From Argyresthia goedartella (lineage: Eukaryota > Arthropoda > Insecta > Lepidoptera > Argyresthiidae): a stretch of 64,000 nt of DNA. The notes under the pieces were generated by a model that was not told the origin of the DNA, searched no databases, and saw only the letters and a program-made list of their open reading frames with translations. Numbering within the stretch: position 1 is the first letter of the stretch; each line of letters starts with the position of its first letter. Positions 55,366-64,000 of the stretch are shown in pieces. The DNA is taken from the NCBI GenBank assembly GCA_949825045.1, contig OX463815.1, forward strand, positions 27,023,356 through 27,087,355, in the 5' to 3' direction. The translations under genes and the position numbers were made by a program.

Positions 55366-57787
55366 CTAGTGGTGGTGGTGCTGGGAGGAGTACACGTGGT
55401 GGCTGGGGCCAGAGTTGTGGACCACTGCGTTGAAGCTGGAAGATAAAATACACGGTTAGTTTGTGGGCACATTTTAGGTAATCAGAATCATCATGATGAT
55501 GAGCAGAAATCGGCCCATTGCTGGGTATACGCCTCTTCTTATAGCGCCAATCTATACGACCCTGAGCCACCTGCTTCAGTAGATGTGATGATATCGTCTG
55601 ACCATCGGGCTGGTGGTCTTATTGGGCCTGACGCTAGCTAGCCGCAACCGCGGCCACTTAGTGCTTATTCTCACATAAGTTCTAACCAGTATTATTCTAA
55701 TCACTAAATACCCTAATATCCCGTTTTACTATACAACTACCTATTGCCTAATTCTACAGTTCAATTATGTGACGAGTAAGGTTGGATATAGTGGGCTGAT
55801 CTGTTACACCGAGACTTTAGTCATAATATCCCGACTAACAATATGAAAACGCTTTATTTATTATACTTCTCATAGAAATCCTACCACAGCAATAGTAGAA
55901 ATACAACTGATCAACCGACTAGTCCAATAAACAAAACAATAAATCCAAGTGATCCAAACTTGTTTGTAAACATGTTCATTACTCCGACACCTGCCGCCAA
56001 CGATTGTTGACAACCGGTAGCCGGTATCCGTAGAGGTCAACTGATACCGGATCTTTATCAATACTGGTTTGTCCACCATATGATTCGATATCGTTCAACA
56101 AGTCAGGCTACATTACGTATAGAAAACTTCGTGAAAGCAAACATTAGCGAATGCAAATTTAACCTTTATGTAATTTGGCGAAAGTTACAAAGTATTTTTT
56201 GTGTGGACTAGAAATTTTGTCAAGTTGTTGCGATATTGACAATACGTAACCTTTATGTAGTGTAGTGCATCGTGGTTGATGTGTGAATCGTTTCAACATT
56301 CGTTCTGGCGCAAATCTTTAACTGATGCCCTTTAACTCTGAGTAGATGAAAGGACGTGAGAAGACTAGGGAATTCTCAAGCTTATGTACAGTCGAGCAAA
56401 TCTTTAAACTCTATTCCATGGAGATAAGATTGTAGAGTGGCACTATGCGGTTAAGTCGACTCTGCCTACATATGTAAAACATCAATGGCAACCTTTAGTT
56501 ATGTAAAGTCTCTTGACAAATTAAACGTAGAATTGGATTATTTTGCATTCTAACGCATAATGTCTCACTAATTATCTCATTTATAGTGGCGAGGGTTATG
56601 AATGATTATGATTAATGGATTGGGGCTTGATAAATGTAAGAACAGTCTACTTGATTGAGACGTCTACTATGTTGAACGGTTGTGAATATTTGTTATTATT
56701 TTAATAGGAGGTTTGAAAATACGTTCTTCTATAAGTGACTGAAATCTTAGCAATCAAATCAATATTTGGTTTTTAGGGTTATCTACCCAGCAGAAATGCT
56801 GTACTTTAATATGTTACTACTGTTTGTATCATAGTATGTCATTGAGCTTACCCATTATGGTCATCAGCGGTGTACTCGACCTTACGGAAGGAGCCATCAG
56901 GCTGCAGCAGTGAGTACTCTCCCTTCACGACGTCACCGTCGCGGCTCTCATGCTGCGACTTGTGGTCTCCGGTGTGAGGGTCCTCGACGGAATATGAGTA
57001 GTGGTATTTGGGGTGCGCCTGGAACGCGTAAGAATCAATGATCAACAGCATTTCTGAGGTTTATACTTGAATTGGAAATTATAGAACTCTATAGTTTTTT
57101 AAATACCTATATAAGCTGTAGGACCCGGCTACTATCGCTACTCGGTGGTAGTAGGCGCAAAGCTGGTCAGAGCCCCTAATAGGGCAGCTTGAAACCAATT
57201 GACAGTCGGGTTGGTCACTAGCTAGACACCCCTCCATCAACCCGCACTGAGCCAGCATGGTGGAGTATGGCTCAATCTTACTCGTATCCGGGTTCGGGCC
57301 CATGCCCCTCGGTGGGGACATTAATGGGCTACATCATTATTATATATTCTAAGATAATAAAAAAGAAATTACTAAAGCATTCTTACATAGTAGTCATGGG
57401 CATCATGGTGCTCGACGGGGGCGGCGTAGTGAGCTACGGGGGCGGCAGCGTAATGAGCAGGGGCGGCATCATAGTGGGCAGGGGCGGCCGCGTAGTGGGC
57501 AGGGGCGGCCGCGTAGTGAGCAGGGGCGGCCGCGTAGTGGGCAGGGGCGGCGTAGTTCTCCAACGGGGCGGAATAGTGCTCTAAGGGTGCATCATAGTGG
57601 GTGTCATGGTGCACCACGCTGGAATGAGATGAGGCTGAGTGCCCATGCCCAAGCAGACCAGCCTGGGCTACAGCCAGCACCGCGCTTACAGCAACAATCT
57701 ACACAAAAACATTCTATTAGTATCCCATATCCACTTCACTCACAACACGAATTTTGGATTTTTATTTCAACTTACTTTGGTGAACAT
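55366..57787 (-). CDS. CPR-5: RR-2 cuticular protein, AAPAHYA repeats
   Basis: Four coding exons on the minus strand: 57776-57787 (M-F-T-K), 57387-57698, 56852-57018 and 55366-55435. They total 561 nt, or 186 residues plus TAG, with phases 0, 0 and 2 and consensus GT-AG sites. The signal peptide is [18 protein letters not shown]. The linker has a His-rich start and then six copies of a seven-to-eight-residue unit, APAHYAA. The RR-2 exon has [30 protein letters not shown] and [10 protein letters not shown]. The last exon adds [18 protein letters not shown] and a run of His. It is closest in this window to CPR-4 (same start codons, same promoter spacing, same linker type), so the two look like a duplicated pair. 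It should be an exported chitin-binding cuticle protein. Confidence 0.95.
57105..57338 (-). repeat. SINE-like repeat, family 4 (copy 2), in CPR-5 intron
   Basis: Matches the insertion at 51223-51611: the minus strand has AGCCCATTAATGTCCCCACC and CTCAGTGCGGGTTGATGGAG. It lies in the second intron of CPR-5, in the same orientation as the gene. Confidence 0.68.
57465..57560 (-). repeat. 24-bp coding repeats in CPR-5 linker
   Basis: Units of 24 bases (GGGGCGGCCGCGTAGTGGGCA on the plus strand, with small changes) repeat at least four times, coding for APAHYAAA. Adjacent units are nearly identical at the DNA level, so they are recently expanded or homogenised. Confidence 0.75.
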
Positions 57788-57910
57788 TTTTTTGGATTGG
57801 GTAGTGCGTGACTGACATAGATTTGATAACCACCAGTGGGTTTTATAAGAATGCTTATTTGCGGGTCCGGTGGGGCGCCGAAAGAGTCCCCGAGCCGCAA
57901 GGTCGCTCGG
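57788..57910 (-). promoter_or_regulatory. CPR-5 core promoter
   Basis: TATAAAA on the minus strand at 57841-57847, a TCAGT initiator at 57811-57815 (34 bases apart, as in CPR-4) and a 26-base leader. A GC-rich block lies upstream to 57910. Confidence 0.7.
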
Positions 57911-59420
57911 CTTTGTCTTCAACATTCTCGTTACATGCCCACTCTCGGTTAAATGATACTTAGTTACTTAAGTAACTATATCGCTATACTAGGTCAATGT
58001 GGTACATGATAACGCGTTGTCTTTATTTGGAAGCCTTCTCATGTTTTATCTCTTGCCATTGAATGCTTAAAAATCTAGACATAATAGTAGTTTATGTGAC
58101 TGATACATAATGGAGGGCATTTAAACTCGAGAGAGGGTTTATAAAACGAGCCGAAGTTTCATAATAATATCACTCGAGAGTTTTAATGTCTAATTATACA
58201 CATTTACCTAATTATACAGTTACATACACTAGTTTATCTACACACATATCATAAGTTCTCTTTGATGTGTTCAGGAACCGCATGTTCAACCGGCATTGTG
58301 GCATTGATCATTGCTCTGCGCTTGTTTAGCTTGTTCAGTAGTGCCAACTTCACAGACAAACTAGGGGTGGCACGCAGCCGGGTGTCGGCGTTCGAAATTT
58401 GAATGTCATAATATGTCGAAATATTGTTACATTATGGTCATCATGTATCAAAATTCAGTTAGGAAATGAGTTTTTACCAAGTATTATATCATTATGGTGG
58501 TCGTAACGTGTGGTTTTTGGACGAAGTAAAGATGGTTTATCATACGTGTGTAGATAAATAATTTATCAATTTCTGTCTGAATGCAATGTCGCATTTTCAA
58601 ACAGAAGTACAGAATTTATCCATAATTCATGGGTTGATGATTTTATTACATTTTCAAAAAACGATTGCAAACAGATGAAACTGTGCATTTTACCCCATAT
58701 TGGAAACGCTACTGTTGCTTGCTACCTTTTGTTTTTTTTTTGGGTTTTTAGTGAGGTCCCCTCGGACCCAAATATTAAGGATTAATTAGATATCTACACA
58801 AAACTTCCTTTTTTACAGGAATAGCTTCATAATACTAGTTTCTAAGAACAATAATTTGGAATAAAATGTTTTGGTATTGCCATACAGTACAAAAGGTAAA
58901 CCACCTTTCTTATTACTACATCATTTGAACAATCAATCTTAAAAGGGTTATGTCTTCCATGTCCACTGTTTATGTGCGGATAAAATCACTGCGTGCTAGG
59001 GGCAGCGTTATCAATCATAATCCATTGTGACTCTACATAAAATATACCTCTTACATAAGTTTAGCTTACATGTAACTTTGAAAAGTTCTAAGTGATTGAT
59101 CAATAAGTAAGAGCTCTAATCTGAAATAAGAGACGAATTTAATGTTGGCTAATAAAAACTTTTAAAACTATTCGGGTGACAAAGCATATTTTTCATAACT
59201 CTGGGTAGTAAATTGTGCAATAGTATATTAAAAAGTATTAATCAACTCAACCTCATCTCGTTTGTGTCTACATTAAATTATCAAATCTAATTTCACGTCT
59301 GCAGCATACACATCGTTAGTATAAACCAGAACCACGCCTTATTTTGTTCGTTGGGTATCTAACTAAAAACTTGAGACTTAATTGTATACCAAGATATGTA
59401 TAGTATCTTTATTAAAAATT
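57911..59420. other. No feature recognised
   Basis: Upstream of CPR-5. AT-rich DNA without recognisable exon or repeat. Confidence 0.45.
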
Positions 59421-59426
59421 ATTTTT

Positions 59427-59454
59427 GATTGGGAAATATGAATATTTCCCAATC
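59427..59454. repeat. Perfect 13-bp hairpin, 2-nt loop
   Basis: GATTGGGAAATAT and ATATTTCCCAATC are exact reverse complements around GA. Confidence 0.75.
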
Positions 59455-59700
59455 AATCATATATCAAAAATACTGATTTGCACAGCAAATATCAGGGCAA
59501 AATGCTGCGGTAGCTTAGGCGAAGGGTAAAGGGGGTGAGCGAAGCGAAGCCCCCTTTATCCTTCCTGTTAGGTTGACCATGTAAGAGCAACAAAAAATAC
59601 TTATAACATAAACTTGAGTACACATAAAATATTTAAAACATAAAAAGCGTTTTTGCTGATCCTTTTTTGTTGTGCAAATCAGTATTTTTGATGTGCGATT
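59455..59700 (-). repeat. Hairpin-core repeat, inverted relative to 37 kb
   Basis: Reverse complement of the 37070-37335 repeat. It includes AGGGTAAAGGGGGTGAGCG paired with CCCCCTTTATCCTT. The stem is 16 base pairs with one G-T and the loop contains AGCGAAGCGA. Confidence 0.65.
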
Positions 59701-59971
59701 AAGTACTAGCCTTTTTGATTCACAATAAGGTAAGGAAGGTACCTATAGTACCTATAACATTTCTTGAGCAGAGAATATCAGATTGGTCGTTTTGTTGCGG
59801 CAGTCACGGATACTCGCGTGGGCGTACCTAGGGTTTTCTTCATTGGGTATTTTTCATGTTACATGTTACGTTACGGTATTGAATATAAAAAAAACATGTA
59901 CCTGATGGTATCACTGGTTTATAGGTATGAAATGTAAAAAACGCCTCTTAATAAGTATGCGAAATAAGTGA

Positions 59972-60178
59972 TGGCACCTCTGTGGCGCAGCGGTTGTGGC
60001 TCTGCCTACCATGCGAGAGGTCCCGGGCTCGATCCCTGAGGGTAAAAGAAACCCAGGTCTTGGATGTTTATATGTGTGTGAGGTCATAGTTTCTGGTTCC
60101 CACGACACAGGGTATCCTAGTGTGGGGCCAGAAACAATGTATGTGCTTGTATGTAAATGTTTTTGTTTGTTTATTTGC
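59972..60178 (+). repeat. SINE family 2, copy 4
   Basis: The head retains both promoter boxes (GTGGCGCAGCGGTTGTGGC, GGGCTCGATCCC). The body is as in copies 2 and 3 and ends near GTATGTAAATGTTTTTG. Confidence 0.78.
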
Positions 60179-60262
60179 AGACGTCTGCGTGTTTCCGGTT
60201 TCATTTACTTTGTAATAAAATCTATGCACATTATGTCTCACTGTTGGGCAGAAGTCTACCCT

Positions 60263-60655
60263 TGCCCTTTTTAGGGTTCCGTACCCAGAGTGTTAAACGG
60301 GACCCTATTACTAAGACTCCGCTGTCCATCCGTCCGTCCGTCCGTATGTCACAGAGCTGTATCTCGTGAACCGTGATAGTTAGACAGTTAAAATTTTCAC
60401 AGATGATGTATTTCTGTTGCCGCTATAACAAAAAATACTAAAAAACAGAAAAAAATATTTGATTTATCTGTGAACCACAGACAAACTTATGAATGCACCT
60501 GGTTACGTCCATAGAGATTAAAAGTAGCCGCATTAATAACTTTGTAAACAACATTTTGCTGTGTAAAAACCAAACTATTCACTCCACACCATCCCTACCA
60601 TTGTTCGGTGGTACGGAACCATCGTGCGCGAGTTCGACTCGCACTTGACCGGTTT
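60263..60655 (+). repeat. GTTCCGTACC interspersed repeat, copy 4
   Basis: Head AGGGTTCCGTACCCAGAGTG, tetranucleotide CCGTCCGTCCGT, TTTCTGTTGCCGCTATAAC, end CGAGTTCGACTCGCACTTGA. Confidence 0.72.
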
Positions 60656-61144
60656 TTATTTATTTTAATTTGGCCTGCTGACTTACTACAAATAATTTGC
60701 TGATTTCAGACCCAATTTTATTTGATATTTTATGAAATCAGTCTGACCTCCTCGATGCATGATTCATATCTACGCCATTACTGATGTTATTTACCAACAA
60801 ACTAATGTCGTCGTTACTACTACCCCACTAAGGCAACCCCCCCAACTAGACATCTTTCATCTCCTGTCAAACACCTGTAAAACAAAATATGCTCCGTGTG
60901 TGACACGAGATGGCTGATGATGGAAGATGCCTGTCATGTGCCTGGTTGGCTAGGTATTGTAGTACTTGTTGTTTTAGTCAAGAGCATTTGACAGGGTGAA
61001 TGGGTCATGTAAAAAAAACAAAGGTACCAAACTGAGAAAATCAAATTAAATGTCTTCCGTTCGCCGTTAAATTGGCTGTTCTGTAAAACTGTCAATTATC
61101 AATAGTTTTTCTGACAGTCGATAACGCAGATGATATATACTCAA

Positions 61145-62575
61145 TCAAATGCTCTCACACTTCAACCGTACAAAAAAACTCCAAGCCAAACAATACGGTT
61201 TCACTAAGGGTAAGTACACTACGGATGCAGGTATTACCCTTATATCTCATATTTATTCTGCATGGGAAGCCGCACAGGATGCTATCAGTGTATTTTGCGA
61301 TCTGTCGAAGGAATTTGATTGTGTTGATAAAGATACGCTACTAATGAAATTAAATCATTACGGAGTCGGAAATAAAGCGTTGGATCTACTAAGATCATAC
61401 CTACGCAATAGAATTCAACATGCAGATGTCAACGACGTTAAATTTGATGGATCAGGAGTAAAAATTGGCGTTCCATATTAGGCCTTTGTTATATTAACGA
61501 TCTGCCTTTCATGGTGGAGAAATTGACTGACATAGTGTTTTTTTCTGATGACACTTCACTGGTCCTCAAAATTGAAAGACAAAAAGAAGATTTTGATGTT
61601 GTTAATGATGTTAATAATTTATTGTTAAATGCTGGTAAAACCAAATGTATTAAATTCTCATTTCCAAATGTCAGGCAAGTTGAGACAGTTTGTTGTTAGA
61701 CAGCAGCATGTTAGAATTAGTCAATGACACGAAGTTTCTTAGATTAACCATTGATAACAAATTGCAGTGGGGACCTCAGATAGACAAACTAGCTAGTAAA
61801 TTAAGTTCTGGGGCTTACGCTGTTAGGAACATCAGACAAAAAACGGATGTAGCTACATCTAGGCTAGTGTATTTTAGTTACTTTCATAGTGTCATGTCCT
61901 ATGGTATCTTGTTGTGGGGAAAAGCAGCGGATATTCAAACTATTTTTATTTTACAGAAAAGAGTTATTCGAGCAATTTATAATTTAAAACGCATAGACAC
62001 CTTAAGAGAGCTTTTTAAAGAAATTGACATACTAACTGTAGCTAGTCAATTTATTTTCGAAAATATAATGTATGTACGCAAGAACTTTACAACATTTTCC
62101 AAACTTAGCGATAGCTGTAATATTAACCTAAGAAATAATCACAGACTACTTGCGCACCGGTTTAGATTCGCGAAGGTTAGCAATTCTTTTAAGGGTCAAT
62201 GCATTCTCTACTACAACAAGATACCTCTGGAGATCTTGAAATTGCAATTTGAGCAATTTAAAAACTATGTTAAAGCGACTTTGTCGAAAAAGGGATAGCA
62301 CAATGTTCAAGATTACTTACATGACGGGACTGTATGAGGTTAATCTGGCTCAACACCTTGCTATGAATAATTTTGTAATTATTTATTCCTGCTTATTAGA
62401 TATTATAATATTTGTATTACTTAAGCACAGCAATTTTTAAAAGAGATCTGAAAATCAATCTATGGTAGTTTCTACGCCCTTCTTCTCCCACAGTGGTCCA
62501 ATGTAGAGAAATGGCAAAAAATGACGATTGCTAAGTATATGTAAATCTCTACAGTAATAAAGACATTTGGAATTT
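61145..62575 (+). mobile_element. LINE family A, 5'-truncated
   Basis: The longest copy of the LINE whose tails appear at 575, 12560, 18490 and 33470. It has 1.15 kb of RT coding (next entry) and a 3' UTR with TTCTTCTCCCACAGTGGTCC and an AATAAA near the end. It starts within the RT gene, interrupting a repeat that is also present near 51.1 kb; on both sides the flanks (61060-61140 and 62575-62690) join up with that repeat. Confidence 0.82.
61149..62298 (+). pseudogene. LINE family A reverse transcriptase, broken
   Basis: Motifs in order: KQYGFTKGKYTTDAG, VFCDLSKEFDCVDKDTLL, IGVPY (here a stop replaces the PQGSILGP block), VFFSDDTSLVLK (active site SDD, usually ADD), then LLLNAGKTKCIKFSFPNVRQ and a long open C-terminal frame (61690-62298) ending in LSKKG. 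At least two frame changes (near 61480 and 61695) break it. The family is jockey/CR1-like and close to family B. Confidence 0.8.
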
Positions 62576-62579
62576 GGAG

Positions 62580-63965
62580 ATGTCAATTGGAACGTAAACA
62601 AATATTGGTATTATAGTTTTTCAGTTTTGTAATCGGAAACAACCAGCCTCAATAACAACCGTTCCAAAACTATGAGCAAGTGACGTAACGAGGGGTGTTA
62701 TTTTAAAAATATTCAAAAAATAATAAGACAGCCATTACATTATTTTCATAATATAGCCTAAAATTACACGAAATTAAATAAAAAGTACTATGTATATTTT
62801 TTTAGCATGGCACATTCCCATCAGATTTGATTTTAAAGCAAAACATACTTCATACACTTTTACATTTTAAGGAAATAACTTTCATAGTGTAAATTATTTT
62901 TTGAAAACCGCTTAGCCATATATTTGAAATATATTTGAGTAATTATATGCGAATTTCATGACTTTATAACAATTCCATAATTAGAAAAATGGGTTTAGCT
63001 TTAAAGCAACAGGAAAAAAGGAAACTTTGTAATAATTTTCTAATGAGGAAATGTTATCCCTTTGCATTTTGAACCTACATAAACCCTCGCAAACACGATG
63101 CAGTATCCCTGATATATTTTTTTTAATTTTGAACTTGTTTAAGTAACCTGAAATTTGTGCTACGACAAGCAATTGTGGGAATTCCCTCTTAATGTTACGC
63201 CCCCCTAGCTACGCCCCTGGGAGTCACGACTGAGTGCGACAGTTCACGTTTACAGTGCTATGGTATTTGGCAGTTTGCATTGCAATACTGTTTGTTTGCT
63301 TGTGAGACCGTGGATTATGTTATGACGCGACCGTTGGGTAATGAAATGATAGTGCGACAGTCTACCTAAGTTTATAGATCAATTGTTTTAGATAGCTGCA
63401 TTACATTGAAACTGTAAAAGTACTTGATTTGGTCTGCTAATTTTTCTTCGTTCATATCATTAGGGGAAGAGCCTCGCTACTTATCCCAAAACACAGGGGA
63501 AACCCTACCTTGGGGAGTATCGACTCTGATGTTATTTTTGCTTATTACCAACACAACACCTATTCTCATAAACATATGATGTATCTATCTTTAGTTAAGT
63601 TTATATAACATGAAACTGTACCTTTCTTATTTTTTATTCTTTTGTAATTTCTGTAATTTTTGTGGAATGTTTATTATTGAATAAATCAATATATAATTTT
63701 ATTGCTAGGTCATAAATGTTCGGTACAAATGAGATAGTCTATGTGCGCAATACACTCATTGCAACGAAATAGTGTAGTGTGCCTTATTCTTACACCGGTG
63801 AGTACACAAGAGTATTTTATTGATTTACAATTATTCTCTCAAGAGCACATTCCAGAATCTTAGGAGTTATTCTCATTAAATTTTGTAGTCATTCGGCTGA
63901 CAGTTTCGCACAAATTATTTCACTTCCAATGACAATTCCAATGACATTCGGTGCATACTATCAGC
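62580..63965. other. No feature recognised
   Basis: Up to 62700 this is the resumed flank of the repeat split by the LINE. After that the DNA is AT-rich and unassigned. Confidence 0.45.
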
Positions 63966-63969
63966 CTTC

Positions 63970-64000
63970 TGTTTTAGGGTTCCGTACCTTAAAGGGGAAA
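63970..64000 (+). repeat. Start of a GTTCCGTACC repeat, cut by window edge
   Basis: The last 31 bases (TTTTAGGGTTCCGTACCTTA and on) are the head of the repeat seen at 35975, 41095, 43333 and 60263. Confidence 0.6.

Noticed and set aside
57267..57584. Gly/Val-rich plus-strand frame
   Set aside because: Shadow of the AHYAAAP repeats of CPR-5.

Overview
The window looks like a gene-poor, repeat-rich stretch of a lepidopteran (moth or butterfly) nuclear genome. The reasons are a cluster of split RR-2 cuticular-protein genes, AT-rich intergenic DNA, several tRNA-derived SINE families, and LINE, mariner, Tc1, BEL/Pao, copia and MITE remnants of the kind common in moths. I cannot name the species. 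All assignments come from reading the sequence; no database search was run.

The host genes I can support are five cuticular-protein genes, all on the minus strand. Gene order along the window is CPR-1 (1661-about 4669), CPR-2 (10648-about 15607), CPR-3 (33216-about 36720), CPR-4 (44335-46083) and CPR-5 (55366-57813). They share one architecture. A TATA box precedes a short 5' leader and a micro-exon carrying only the first 4 codons. A second exon holds the rest of the signal peptide plus a linker. A third exon of 164-173 nt holds most of the RR-2 chitin-binding consensus, and a last exon holds the end of that consensus and a His/Ala/Pro-rich or very short tail. Intron phases are 0, 0 and 2 in all of them. 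Exon sums are divisible by three in every gene, which is strong internal support. The products should be secreted and bind chitin in the cuticle.

Two genes are odd. CPR-1 has a good promoter and donor site, but ATA stands where the start codon is expected. CPR-2 carries six decayed 135-bp tandem copies of the 3' part of its RR-2 exon, each with its donor site, inside its third intron.

The rest is mostly mobile DNA. There is a decayed retroelement with a reverse transcriptase and a PD-type nuclease-like tail (6.6-9.5 kb), a mariner (19.1-20.35 kb) and a Tc1-like element with one nonsense codon (20.7-22.3 kb). A very young BEL/Pao element (24008-28906) has 502-bp LTRs differing at one base and a CCTTT target duplication, and sits inside an older minus-strand LINE. 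There are several 3' ends of a plus-strand LINE, two related MITEs (30.6-32.2 kb), copia scraps, four SINE-type families and a set of near-perfect hairpins.

The BEL element is the most unusual mobile element. Gag is intact, a single UAG separates it from an in-frame pol ORF, and pol has lost its whole reverse transcriptase and the first part of integrase without losing frame.
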